Assembly (NCBI RefSeq): GCF_024199795.1
Contig: NZ_JANADK010000001.1
Coordinates: forward strand, 8,122,001-8,186,000
DNA length: 64,000 bases
Direction of reading: 5' to 3'
From: Bradyrhizobium sp. CCGB01
Lineage (GTDB): Bacteria; Pseudomonadota; Alphaproteobacteria; Rhizobiales; Xanthobacteraceae
A model generated the notes under the pieces. The model saw only the letters and a program-made list of their open reading frames with translations, was not told where the DNA came from and made no database searches. Below are positions 42,258 through 50,936 of the stretch, one piece after another. Numbering within the stretch: position 1 is the first letter of the stretch; the number at the start of each line of letters is the position of its first letter. The position numbers and the translations under genes are program-made.

Positions 42258-45257
42258 ATGCCGAACATCCCGCCTCCCTTCTCCGCTCCCTACGCGCCCG
42301 ATGATGCCGAGATCGCCGCGCGGCTCTTGCCGGCGTCGCATCTTGGTCCGCCGCAGGAAGCACGGATCGACCGCACCGCGACGCGGCTGATCGAGGCGAT
42401 CCGCAAGCGCGACGACCGGCTCGGCGGGGTCGAGGACATGCTGCGGGAGTTCGCACTCTCGACCAAGGAAGGGCTGGCACTGATGGTGCTGGCCGAGGCG
42501 CTGCTGCGCGTTCCAGACGCGCGCACCGCCGACCAGTTCATCGAGGACAAGCTCGGCGAGGGCGACTTCATCCATCACGAGACCAAGTCCACGGCGTTCC
42601 TGGTCAACGCCTCGGCCTGGGCGCTCGGCCTCTCGGCGCGAGTGATCCAGCCCGGCGAAACACCCGACGGCACCATCGGCCGGCTGGTGAAGCGGCTGGG
42701 CGCGCCCGCGGTGCGCACCGCCACGCGCCAGGCGATGCGACTGATGGGCAATCATTTCGTGCTGGGCGAGACCATCGAGCAGGCGCTGGAGCGGGGTAAG
42801 CCGCGCTCGGGCCAGAAGCCGCGCTATTCCTTCGACATGCTCGGCGAAGGCGCGCGCACGGCTGCGGATGCGAAACGCTATTTCGACGCCTATGCCAGTG
42901 CGATCGAAACCATCGGCAAGGCGGCCGGTAGCAATCCCCTGCCCGACCGGCCCGGCATCTCCGTCAAGCTGTCGGCGCTGCATCCGCGCTTCGAGGCGAT
43001 CAGCCGCGACCGCGTGATGACTGAACTGGTGCCGCAACTGCTGGACCTCGCGCAGCGCGCCAAGGCCCATGATTTGAACTTCACTGTCGATGCCGAGGAA
43101 GCCGACCGGCTGGAGCTGTCGCTCGACGTGATCGCGGCAACGCTCGCCGATCCGTCGCTGAAGGGCTGGCACGGATTTGGCCTGGCGATCCAGGCCTATC
43201 AGAAGCGCGCGAGCGCCGTGATCGACTATGTCGACGCACTCGCCCGCGCGCATGACCGCAAGCTGATGGTGCGGCTGGTCAAGGGCGCCTATTGGGACAC
43301 CGAGATCAAGCGCGCGCAGGAGCGCGGGCTCGACGGCTATCCCGTGTTCACGCGCAAGGCGATGACGGATCTGAACTACGTCGCCTGCGCCTCAAAACTG
43401 CTCGGCTTGCGGCCGCGCATTTTTCCGCAATTCGCCACCCACAACGCCCTGACGGTCGCGACCGTGCTGGAGCTTGCGCAGAGCAGCGGCGGCTTCGAAT
43501 TCCAGCGCCTGCACGGCATGGGCGAAGCGCTCTACGAGCAGCTCGCCAAGGATCACCCCGACATCGCCTACCGCACCTATGCCCCGGTCGGCAGCCATCG
43601 CGACCTGCTCGCCTATCTGGTGCGGCGGCTACTGGAGAACGGCGCCAACTCGTCATTCGTGGCGCAGGCGGCCGATTATCGCGTGCCGGTGCCGGCGCTG
43701 TTGCAGCGACCGGCAGACGCCATCGTCCGGCCGCAGCAGGCGATCCACCCCAGGATTCCGCTGCCGGGCGATCTGTTCGCGCCGGAGCGGCGCAATTCGC
43801 GCGGCGTCGAATTCGGCGCGCGCACCGCGCTCGACCGGTTGCTGGCAGACGTGAAGGCCGAGGCCGCCGACCACAAGCAGATCGCGGATGCAACGGCGGA
43901 TCAGGCCAACGCTGCGGTGACTGCTGCACGCGCAGGCTTTGCGGCCTGGAGCCGGACGCCGGCGGGCACGCGCGCGGCGGCGCTGGAGCAGGCCGCGCAT
44001 CTGCTGGAGAACCGGAGCGCTCATTTCATCGCGCTGCTGCAAGTCGAGGGCGGCAAGACGCTCGACGATGCGCTCTCCGAGCTTCGCGAGGCCGCCGACT
44101 TCTGCCGTTACTATGCCGCGCAGGGGCGAAAGCTGTTCGGCTCCGATGCCGCCATGCCCGGCCCGACCGGCGAGAGCAATGCGCTCGCCATGCGCGGCCG
44201 CGGCGTGTTCGTGGCGATCTCGCCGTGGAACTTTCCGCTGGCCATTTTCCTTGGCCAGGTCACGGCGGCGCTGATGGCCGGCAACAGCGTGGTCGCAAAA
44301 CCCGCCGAGCAAACCCCGCGCATCGCGCGCGAGGCCGTCGCCCTGCTGCACGAGGCCGGCATCCCCAGGCGCGCGCTGCATCTCGTCACCGGCGATGGCC
44401 GCATCGGCGCGGCGCTGACCGCGCATCCTGATATCGCCGGCGTCGTCTTCACCGGCTCGACCGAGGTCGCTCGGGCGATCAACCGGACGCTCGCCGCCAA
44501 GGACGGCCCGATCGTACCGCTGATCGCGGAGACCGGCGGCATCAACGCGATGATCGCGGATGCGACCGCGCTGCCCGAGCAGGTCGCCGACGACGTCGTG
44601 ACCTCTGCCTTCCGTTCCGCCGGCCAGCGCTGCTCGGCACTGCGGCTCTTGTTCGTGCAGGAGGACGTCGCCGACCGCATGATCGAGATGATCGCCGGCG
44701 CGGCGCGCGAGCTGAAGCTTGGTGATCCCGCCGACGTCGCAACCCATGTCGGCCCCGTGATCGACGCCGAGGCCAAGCAGCGCCTCGATGCGCATATCGC
44801 GCGGATGAAGCGCGAGGCGCGGCTGCACTTTGCCGGCACCGCGCCCGATGGCTGCTTCGTCGCGCCGCACATCTTCGAGCTCAAAAGCGCCGGCCAGCTC
44901 ACCGAGGAGGTGTTCGGCCCGATCCTCCACGTCGTGCGCTACCGTGCCGAAAACCTCGAACGCGTCCTGCAAGCGATCGAGCGCAGCGGCTACGGGCTCA
45001 CGCTCGGCGTCCACTCCCGCATCGACGACACGATCGAGGCCATCATCGACCGCGTCCAGGTCGGCAACATCTACGTCAACCGCAACATGATCGGCGCCGT
45101 GGTCGGCGTGCAGCCGTTCGGCGGCAACGGCCTGTCCGGAACCGGCCCGAAAGCGGGCGGCCCACACTATCTCGCGCGCTTTGCGACCGAGCAGACCGTC
45201 ACGATCAACACAGCGGCAGCCGGCGGCAACGCTGCTCTGCTCGCAGGGGAGGAGTAA
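42258..45257 (+). CDS. putA: bifunctional proline dehydrogenase / P5C dehydrogenase
   Basis: A 999-residue PutA. The FAD-dependent proline dehydrogenase barrel covers about 130-440 with 'RLVKGAYWDTEIKRAQERG' and 'YRTYAPVGSHRDLLAYLVRRLLENGANSSFV'. The NAD-dependent aldehyde dehydrogenase covers about 500-980 with Glu758 in 'ETGGINAM' and nucleophile Cys792 in 'AGQRCSALR'. It oxidises proline to glutamate with substrate channelling. At about 1000 residues it is the short type without an N-terminal ribbon-helix-helix DNA-binding domain, so regulation falls to the divergent Lrp-type gene. The start ATG 42258 fits the alignment. Confidence 0.95.
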   Translation: MPNIPPPFSAPYAPDDAEIAARLLPASHLGPPQEARIDRTATRLIEAIRKRDDRLGGVEDMLREFALSTKEGLALMVLAEALLRVPDARTADQFIEDKLGEGDFIHHETKSTAFLVNASAWALGLSARVIQPGETPDGTIGRLVKRLGAPAVRTATRQAMRLMGNHFVLGETIEQALERGKPRSGQKPRYSFDMLGEGARTAADAKRYFDAYASAIETIGKAAGSNPLPDRPGISVKLSALHPRFEAISRDRVMTELVPQLLDLAQRAKAHDLNFTVDAEEADRLELSLDVIAATLADPSLKGWHGFGLAIQAYQKRASAVIDYVDALARAHDRKLMVRLVKGAYWDTEIKRAQERGLDGYPVFTRKAMTDLNYVACASKLLGLRPRIFPQFATHNALTVATVLELAQSSGGFEFQRLHGMGEALYEQLAKDHPDIAYRTYAPVGSHRDLLAYLVRRLLENGANSSFVAQAADYRVPVPALLQRPADAIVRPQQAIHPRIPLPGDLFAPERRNSRGVEFGARTALDRLLADVKAEAADHKQIADATADQANAAVTAARAGFAAWSRTPAGTRAAALEQAAHLLENRSAHFIALLQVEGGKTLDDALSELREAADFCRYYAAQGRKLFGSDAAMPGPTGESNALAMRGRGVFVAISPWNFPLAIFLGQVTAALMAGNSVVAKPAEQTPRIAREAVALLHEAGIPRRALHLVTGDGRIGAALTAHPDIAGVVFTGSTEVARAINRTLAAKDGPIVPLIAETGGINAMIADATALPEQVADDVVTSAFRSAGQRCSALRLLFVQEDVADRMIEMIAGAARELKLGDPADVATHVGPVIDAEAKQRLDAHIARMKREARLHFAGTAPDGCFVAPHIFELKSAGQLTEEVFGPILHVVRYRAENLERVLQAIERSGYGLTLGVHSRIDDTIEAIIDRVQVGNIYVNRNMIGAVVGVQPFGGNGLSGTGPKAGGPHYLARFATEQTVTINTAAAGGNAALLAGEE

Positions 45258-45370
45258 GCGTAGCGAGGAGCGTTGCATCCCGGCAAAACATCGGTCTAAT
45301 GGCTCCCCTGACTTCGCCTGCGCCAATTCCAGCGCGCGGGAAACAACAAGAGCGAGGGAGCAACGCCGCG

Positions 45371-46576
45371 ATGGAAAAGGGCATTTTTGCGGGGCTGAAG
45401 GTTCTGGACTGCGCGAGCTTCATCGCAGCGCCTGCTGCCGCGACCGTGCTGTCGGATTTCGGCGCCGACGTCGTCAAGATCGAGCCACCCGGCGCCGGCG
45501 ATCCCTACCGCAATCTGCCCAACCTGCCGGGCTATCCGACCGGCGAGCACAATTTCGCCTGGCTCCTGGAGGCCCGCAACAAGAAGAGCATCGCGCTCGA
45601 CCTCTCCAGGCCGGAGGCGCAGGCCGTGCTCTACAAGCTCGTGGAAGAGGCCGACGTCTTCATCACCAACATGCCGCCGCCGGTGCGGGCCAAGCTCGGC
45701 ATCACCTATGATCACCTCGCCCATCTCAACGACCGGCTGATCTACGCCTCCTTCACCGGCTACGGCGAGAAGGGCGAAGAGGCCAACAAGCCCGGCTTCG
45801 ACAGTAACGCCTATTGGGCGCGCTCCGGCCTGATGGATCTCGTCCGCGCCGATACCGACACGACGCCAGCCCGCTCGGTCGCCGGCATGGGCGACCACCC
45901 CTGCGCCATGGCGTTCTACGGCGCCATCGTCACCGCGCTCTATCAGCGCGAGAAGACCGGCAAGGGCTCGCATGTCGCCTCCAACCTGATGGCGAACGGG
46001 GTGTGGGCGGCGAGCGTGCTCGCGCAGGCAAAACTGTGCGGCGCCAAGTTCGGCGAGCGGCGCCCGCGCGAGCGCGCGCTCAATGCGGTCGCCAACCATT
46101 ATCAGTGCAAAGACGGCCGCTGGCTGATCCTGTCGCTGCTGAGCGAGGAGAAGCAGTGGCCGACGCTGGCGCGCTGCCTTGGCCGCGAGGATTTGATCGA
46201 CGATCCCCGCTTCGCCACCAAGGCCGACCGCCACGCCCGCTCGGTTGAGCTGATCAAGATTCTGGATGACACCTTTGCCACCAGGGACCTTGCCGAATGG
46301 CGCAAGATCCTCGACGGCAATGGCCTCGTGTTCGGCGTCGTCGGCATCCTGGACGACATCCCGAACGACAAGCAGATGCTCGACAACGAGGTGCTGGTGC
46401 CGTTCGAGAACGACACCATGCTCACCATCTCGAGCCCGATCTGGATCGACGGCGCGAAGAAAGTGCAGCCGCGCAAGCCGCCCGGCGTCGGCGAGCACAG
46501 TGACGAGATCTTGCGCGGGGCGGGATACGACGAGAACGCGATCAAGCAGCTCAGGTCGTCGGGGGCTGTGGGGTAA
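45371..46576 (+). CDS. CaiB/BaiF family III CoA-transferase
   Basis: A 401-residue class III CoA-transferase: 'GLKVLDCASFIAAPAAATVLSDFGADVVKIEPP', broken by the start of the Rossmann-like fold, and 'RNKKSIALDLSRPEA' identify the family. Asp144 in 'GFDSNAYWARSG' is the probable nucleophile. It differs from the transferase at 26020 in length and active-site loop, so is not a recent duplicate. It follows putA by 113 bases on the same strand; that may be co-transcription but no functional link with proline is known. The ATG 45371 is preceded by GGGAG. Substrate unknown. Confidence 0.86.
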   Translation: MEKGIFAGLKVLDCASFIAAPAAATVLSDFGADVVKIEPPGAGDPYRNLPNLPGYPTGEHNFAWLLEARNKKSIALDLSRPEAQAVLYKLVEEADVFITNMPPPVRAKLGITYDHLAHLNDRLIYASFTGYGEKGEEANKPGFDSNAYWARSGLMDLVRADTDTTPARSVAGMGDHPCAMAFYGAIVTALYQREKTGKGSHVASNLMANGVWAASVLAQAKLCGAKFGERRPRERALNAVANHYQCKDGRWLILSLLSEEKQWPTLARCLGREDLIDDPRFATKADRHARSVELIKILDDTFATRDLAEWRKILDGNGLVFGVVGILDDIPNDKQMLDNEVLVPFENDTMLTISSPIWIDGAKKVQPRKPPGVGEHSDEILRGAGYDENAIKQLRSSGAVG

Positions 46577-46604
46577 GGGCGGGCGCTGGCGCTTCATACT
46601 CCGC

Positions 46605-46739
46605 CGTCGTCCCTGCGAAAGCAGGGACCCATAACCCCAGGGAGTGCTTGTTACGAGCGGTCGTGACCACGAGTCTTCGCCAAACCACGGCCTGTGGTTA
46701 TGGGTCCCGGATCTGCGCTGCGCTTGTCCGGGACGACGA
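46605..46739. repeat. intergenic palindromic repeat, 'GTCGTCCC' family, copy 2
   Basis: GTCGTCCCTGCGAAAGCAGGG and GTCCGGGACGACG as ends, with GACCACGAGTCTTCGCCAAACCAC and TTATGGGTCCCGG inside. It lies in the 279-base gap between the CoA-transferase and GST genes. Confidence 0.8.
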
Positions 46740-46757
46740 TGGGGAGATAGCTCGCCA

Positions 46758-46802
46758 CCGCGGATGCATTGCTGGATTGCTTCGCTGCGCTCGCAATGAC
46801 GA
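46758..46802. repeat. short dispersed repeat 'GGATTGCTTCGCTGCGCTCGCAATGACG' type
   Basis: CGGATGCATTGCTGGATTGC, then TTCGCTGCGCTCGCAATGAC: a short inverted repeat (ATTGC / GCAAT arms) that I recognise as common in Bradyrhizobium intergenic regions. It lies just upstream of the GST gene. Confidence 0.55.
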
Positions 46803-46855
46803 GGTGGAACGATCTCGCTATAACCTTACGGCAACGTCCGCCTCGCGAGGTCTCC

Positions 46856-47503
46856 ATGCCCAGTTATCGCCTGCACTACTTCCCCGAATCCGGCAACAGC
46901 TACAAGCTGGCGCTGATGCTGACGCTCTGCGGCGAGACGTTCGAGCCGGTCTGGACCGATTTCGGCGGCGGCGTCACGCGCACGGCGGAATGGCGCAAGG
47001 CCGTGAACGAGATGGGCGAGATCCCCGTGCTCGAGGTCGACGGCGTGAAGATGACGCAGACCGCTCCCCTGCTGCTCAAGCTTGCCGAGCAATACGGCCG
47101 TTTCGGCGCCGAGACGGCGGACGAAAAATTCGAGCTGCTGCGCTGGCTGTTCTGGGACAACCACAAGCTCACCGGCTACATGGCGACCTACCGCTTCATG
47201 CGCGCCTTCACGCAAAACAACGATCCGCAGGTGCTGAAGCATTTTCGCCGGCGGCTCGACGACTTCCTCGGCATTCTCGAGGGCCATCTCCAGCACAATG
47301 CCTTCGCGATCGGCACCAGGCCGACGGTCGCCGATATCTCGATGATGGCCTATCTGCATTATCCGAGCGACGAACACGGCTTCGATTTCGCGGAAAGCCA
47401 TCCCGCCGTCCACGCCTGGCTCGGCCGCATGGCGGCGCTGCCCGGCTGGAAGCCTGCGTATGAGCTGCTGCCGGGAAAGCGGATGACGAACTACGCGAAG
47501 TGA
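46856..47503 (+). CDS. glutathione S-transferase family protein
   Basis: A 215-residue protein with an N-terminal thioredoxin-like half ('YRLHYFPESGNSYKLALMLTLCG', 'MGEIPVLEVDGVKMTQTAPLLLKLAE') containing the cis-Pro of glutathione binding (IPVLE), and an all-helical C-terminal half ending 'HAWLGRMAALPGWKPAYELLPG'. Such proteins conjugate glutathione to electrophiles or act as isomerases; the specific reaction is not evident. The Ser in 'SGNSY' may be the catalytic hydroxyl. The ATG 46856 gives the full domain; the upstream in-frame reading runs through a repeat. Confidence 0.85.
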   Translation: MPSYRLHYFPESGNSYKLALMLTLCGETFEPVWTDFGGGVTRTAEWRKAVNEMGEIPVLEVDGVKMTQTAPLLLKLAEQYGRFGAETADEKFELLRWLFWDNHKLTGYMATYRFMRAFTQNNDPQVLKHFRRRLDDFLGILEGHLQHNAFAIGTRPTVADISMMAYLHYPSDEHGFDFAESHPAVHAWLGRMAALPGWKPAYELLPGKRMTNYAK

Positions 47504-47527
47504 GACGCTAGCGTCGAAGCCTCAGCA

Positions 47528-47616
47528 TCGTCATGGCCGGGCTTGTCCCGGCCATCCACGACCTTGAGCACGGAGACGAGAATGTGGATGCCCGGGACAA
47601 GCCCGGGCATGACGAA
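47528..47616. repeat. intergenic palindromic repeat with 'CATGGCCGGGCTTGTCCCGGCC'-type arms
   Basis: Nested palindromes: GGCCGGGCTTGTCCCGGCC at the left and GCCCGGGACAAGCCCGGGC at the right, joined by TGTGGATG and CATCCAC-like segments. It is between the GST gene and the convergent small membrane protein gene. Confidence 0.75.
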
Positions 47617-47627
47617 GGAAAGCGCGC

Positions 47628-47792
47628 CTACTTCAGCGCCAGCCAGCCGAGCGTGAACAGGATCCCGCCGATGATGACGACCACGGCGACCGCCCAGGTG
47701 CTGACGCGAATGCTGCCGGTGACCTGCTTGGCTTCCTCATTGCGCGCAATCTCGCGATTGCGCTCCTTGTCGGCGTCGCTCGTGTCCGTCAT
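47628..47792 (-). CDS. small single-pass membrane protein (54 residues)
   Basis: A 54-residue open reading frame: MTDTSDADKERNREIARNEE (charged cytoplasmic part), about five more polar residues with a Lys-Gln, then a hydrophobic helix from about residue 31 to 51 (TWAVAVVVIIGGILFTL) and a C-terminal 'GWLALK'. The topology would be N-in with a short C-terminal tail. It is flanked by a repeat and by the CxxCH-protein gene, whose stop at 47820 lies upstream of this ATG on the same strand. Codon usage is like its neighbours. Function unknown. Its size placed it below common gene-calling limits. Confidence 0.55.
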   Translation of the reverse strand: MTDTSDADKERNREIARNEEAKQVTGSIRVSTWAVAVVVIIGGILFTLGWLALK

Positions 47793-47819
47793 GGGTCATC
47801 CAAATCGGCTGGAGGTGGC

Positions 47820-49355
47820 CTAACGCGTCTTGATGAAGCACATGCCGATGCGGCTCGAAGCCGCGGCAGCCTGACAGGTGAGACCTTTAGCACAGGTCCA
47901 TGACGTAAAACTCCTGTCCGGCGCTCCTGATCCCGCATTTTGCAGGGAACAATGCGCGCCCCAGCCATCTTCGTATTCGGTGTCGGCCAGCTCCCGGCTG
48001 CCGCGGGTCTGCGGCCGGCTGGCAAATCCGCGTGAGAAATCAGGGTGCTTGCCGGCGGCGAACGCGGTCAGGATGTCGCGGCGGCGCACCTGATCGCCGA
48101 AGAAATGCGGCGAAGCCGGCACGATGGTGGAATTGGACGGCTTGTCCGCCAGCCAGTCGACGCCCGGGAAATGGAAGCCGCCGATGCCGCGGGTCTGGTG
48201 GCACCCTGAGCAGGTGACGTCATTGAGACGGCGCTGAAAGCCCGCGACCGAGCGGATGTTCTGCATGTCCCCGCGCGCCGCGGCCTGCTTCAGCGCGCCG
48301 ACTACGTCGTTATCGGTGAAGACAGGATCGCCCTTTCCCTCACCTTGCATCATGCCGAACTCCGGCTGCAACGGCGAAGCATCGAGGCCGGCGGGCGTCG
48401 GCACCACCGCGGCCCTGGCCAGGAACTTCTCGGGGATCAGCACCGTGCCGCGATCGAACTCGCGCAGATTTTGCGGCGCCAGCAGCCAGTCCTTGAACTC
48501 GCGCCGGAGATCATTGTCCGCAACGATCCGGTCGCGATCGATCTGGTTCTCCAGTGCGCCCTCCTCGAACGTCTTCGTCGCGGCGTTGTACTTGAACACC
48601 TTGAGCAGATAGTCGGAGCGGAAATCGTGCAGCGCCGATTTCGGCGCGATGGAGATCTGGATGTTGGTCTCGATGCGATCGAGCATGGCGTCGTCGGGAT
48701 GGAAGGAACTGCCGATCAGTCCCTGCCAGTCGCCATTGTCGAGCCAGCGCCGCGCGACCTCGGCGCAACTGACCGGCTTTCCGCTCGCATCCGTCTGGCG
48801 CGCATCCCTCGCCTTCATCACCAGATTGAGCGTCATCGGCAGCCGGGTTGCGGTCTTGCCGCCATCCGGCCTGGTCTCGAAATGCGCCAGACGGTAGATC
48901 AGCCGGATCTCGCCGCAGGAGTCTTCCGCGACATAGGCGCGGTCCATGCGGTTGACGATGCCGGCGAGCACGAAGCGCGTGTCGCGTGATTTCAGATTGG
49001 CCCGGTCGAACAGCTGCACGTCAAAGCCTTCGCCGACGCCGATGGTCTCGGTCGGATAGGCCGCCTTTTGCCTGACGATGTAGCGGTCGAACTCCGCGTC
49101 GATTGCGGGCGGAATGTCCTTGAGCTGCAACAGCGAGGAAAACATCAGGTCGGTCGTCAGCGGAACATCCGCGTTCCGTTCCGGCCACAGCAGGCGCGAG
49201 ATCGTAAGTGCGTCGTGCTGGTCGAGCTTGCGCAGCAGGTCAGGATCGGTGATCGCGGTGCCGCGGGTCAGCGGCGCGGTCTCCGCTGCGAAAAGCGCAA
49301 CGGTGCCGCCGAACAGGACGACGACAGCAACGAGAATTCGCAACACGCGGCTCAT
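47820..49355 (-). CDS. exported protein with a c-haem motif and cysteine-rich tail
   Basis: A 511-residue exported protein: signal peptide (about 1-24, ALFAAETA), a long region with no domain that I know, then a haem c motif CSGCH at 382-386 ('TCSGCHQTRGIGGFHFPG'), and a C-terminal 60 residues with several Cys ('GAHCSLQNAG', 'WTCAKGLTCQ', 'GMCFIKT'). A single CxxCH suggests a monohaem electron carrier; the surrounding size is far larger than a simple cytochrome. It may be an oxidoreductase partner. Monocistronic with a weak start context. The cysteine tail could be a disulfide-rich binding module. Confidence 0.7.
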   Translation of the reverse strand: MSRVLRILVAVVVLFGGTVALFAAETAPLTRGTAITDPDLLRKLDQHDALTISRLLWPERNADVPLTTDLMFSSLLQLKDIPPAIDAEFDRYIVRQKAAYPTETIGVGEGFDVQLFDRANLKSRDTRFVLAGIVNRMDRAYVAEDSCGEIRLIYRLAHFETRPDGGKTATRLPMTLNLVMKARDARQTDASGKPVSCAEVARRWLDNGDWQGLIGSSFHPDDAMLDRIETNIQISIAPKSALHDFRSDYLLKVFKYNAATKTFEEGALENQIDRDRIVADNDLRREFKDWLLAPQNLREFDRGTVLIPEKFLARAAVVPTPAGLDASPLQPEFGMMQGEGKGDPVFTDNDVVGALKQAAARGDMQNIRSVAGFQRRLNDVTCSGCHQTRGIGGFHFPGVDWLADKPSNSTIVPASPHFFGDQVRRRDILTAFAAGKHPDFSRGFASRPQTRGSRELADTEYEDGWGAHCSLQNAGSGAPDRSFTSWTCAKGLTCQAAAASSRIGMCFIKTR

Positions 49356-49464
49356 GCCTCAGGTAACACCGCGCGGGGACGCCTATTCAAGCAAAAAGGC
49401 GCTTCACATGGTGGTGAAGCGCCTCTTCGAAAGTCGAATGTGCAACGCGCAAGGCGCGATGAGA

Positions 49465-50460
49465 TCAGCGCGAGACGATCAGCCCCTTGCTGGTGACGAC
49501 GACCCAGCGGCCATCCTGGCGACGGATCGCATCGACGCGGCCCACACCGGGGATGGGGTCGCCGGCATAGACCTCGTAGAGGCCTCCGCGGCCCTCGATC
49601 AACGCACCGCCATTGGCGACGTCGCGCAGCACCCAGCCGTCGATGGTCGGCAACCGGCTGACCTCGGTCTTGGGCGCGGCGGGCGCCGGAGCCGGGGCGG
49701 CGGCGGCGGTCGCAAACTGGGTCGGCGCAATCGAGCCGGTGGTTTCGCGAGCAGGTGCTGCGGCTGCCTGCACAGGGGCAGCAGGCGGCGTGGCGCGGAG
49801 CTTGTCGACGGTCTCGGACAGCCTTGCGATTTTGGCCATCGGCTCGGCCTGCGCCTTCTCGAGCTTGTCGAGGCGGTCGTTGGCCCGGTTGAACTGGCTG
49901 AGGCCGGTCTTGGAGCTGTGCTCGACATTGGCCTTCAGCGCGACCAGATCGGCGTCGATCCGGGCGACAGAAGCGTCCAGCGCGCTGGTGTCGACGACCT
50001 GGGCCGGTGCGGGGGCCGGAGCTGCAAAGTGCATCATGCCGGCGGTCGCGAGCGCGCCGCTGATCGCGCCGACGCTGGCCGCGATCGCCACCACCGCAGC
50101 CATCGCCGACAGGCGGCGCTTGCCGCCGGTCTCGCGCGGCTCTTCCGCCTTCACGTGCGGGGCAAATTCCTCGCGGTCCCAGGAGCGCTCCGAGGGCGCC
50201 ATGACGATGAGCTTGCCGAGCTTCGGCTCGGGCTTGGTCTCGGCCTTCGGTTCAGCCTTGGCTTCGAACTTCGGCACCTCGATCCGGGGTAGCTCGACCT
50301 TGACCGGATCAGCCTTGGGCGGCGCCTCGTGGTCCGGAGCGATCGAGGGGGCCTCGATCCCGGCAGCCTCGACGGCCTGCGGCGCGGTCGCGGCGGCCTC
50401 GACGAGGCTCGTCGGTTCACCGGTCTCTGGGGCAGCCTGCTCAGCCATTGGTTCGCTCAC
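49465..50460 (-). CDS. single-pass membrane protein with coiled coil and C-terminal beta domain
   Basis: A 331-residue protein of unknown function. A cytoplasmic Pro/Ala/Glu-rich N-terminus (1-115), one membrane segment (about 118-142), a coiled coil (about 155-210, 'ALDASVARIDADLVALKANVE'), an Ala/Pro linker, and a small C-terminal domain (about 270-331) with 'GWVLRDVANGGALIEGRGGLYEVYAG' split by turns and 'GRVDAIRRQDGRWVVVTSKG'. Similar proteins in Rhizobiales are conserved and have no assigned job. Two or three in-frame ATGs sit close together at the start; the first is used. It is divergent from the small fragment at 50681. Confidence 0.7.
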   Translation of the reverse strand: MSEPMAEQAAPETGEPTSLVEAAATAPQAVEAAGIEAPSIAPDHEAPPKADPVKVELPRIEVPKFEAKAEPKAETKPEPKLGKLIVMAPSERSWDREEFAPHVKAEEPRETGGKRRLSAMAAVVAIAASVGAISGALATAGMMHFAAPAPAPAQVVDTSALDASVARIDADLVALKANVEHSSKTGLSQFNRANDRLDKLEKAQAEPMAKIARLSETVDKLRATPPAAPVQAAAAPARETTGSIAPTQFATAAAAPAPAPAAPKTEVSRLPTIDGWVLRDVANGGALIEGRGGLYEVYAGDPIPGVGRVDAIRRQDGRWVVVTSKGLIVSR

Positions 50461-50680
50461 AGTTCAAATACTCCACTCTGGATTGACCTTTTGGTAACTT
50501 TCATTGCTTGCGAAATCCTTACCTCAGGACCCGCTTACCGAAATTTTAGGAAGTCATCCGGGGCCGAATTTGGCCGGGAAAGTGGAACCGGTGTGGCGGG
50601 CGTCAAACAAATCGTAACCGGGGGAAGATGAACGGCCGCGCAACGCGCGGGCCGTCGCCCGTCACAGGTCCCCGGCTAAC

Positions 50681-50881
50681 ATGGCCCATCCCGTCAGGCC
50701 TTTGGGGGTACTAGAAAAGTGCATCAACGCGTTTGGTGTCGATGACGTCATCTTCGAGGAAAGCTCGACCGGCCGCGAGCTATTCGTCGTCCTCGATGGC
50801 GAGGCCGAGATCGCCAAGATCAGCGGCGCGAGCAAGACCTGCATCATCAAGCTCGGCAATTTCCGCCTCAACGTGATGTAG
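50681..50881 (+). pseudogene. remnant of a cyclic nucleotide-binding protein
   Basis: A 66-residue reading frame whose middle, 'VIFEESSTGRELFVVLDGEAEI', matches the start of a cNMP-binding (CRP-like) beta barrel (I-x-x-E-G-x-x-G-x-x-x-y-v-v-l-x-G-x-v-x-i). The remaining two thirds of such a domain are missing: after 'EIAKI' the frame runs 19 unrelated residues to a stop. A complete gene would extend to at least 120 codons. This is most likely a decayed fragment; an independent mini-gene is less likely. Confidence 0.4.
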
Positions 50882-50936
50882 AGGTCCGGCCACACCTCGG
50901 CCTGCATCACGCTGTTCGAGCCGCCGCGGCGGCGTT

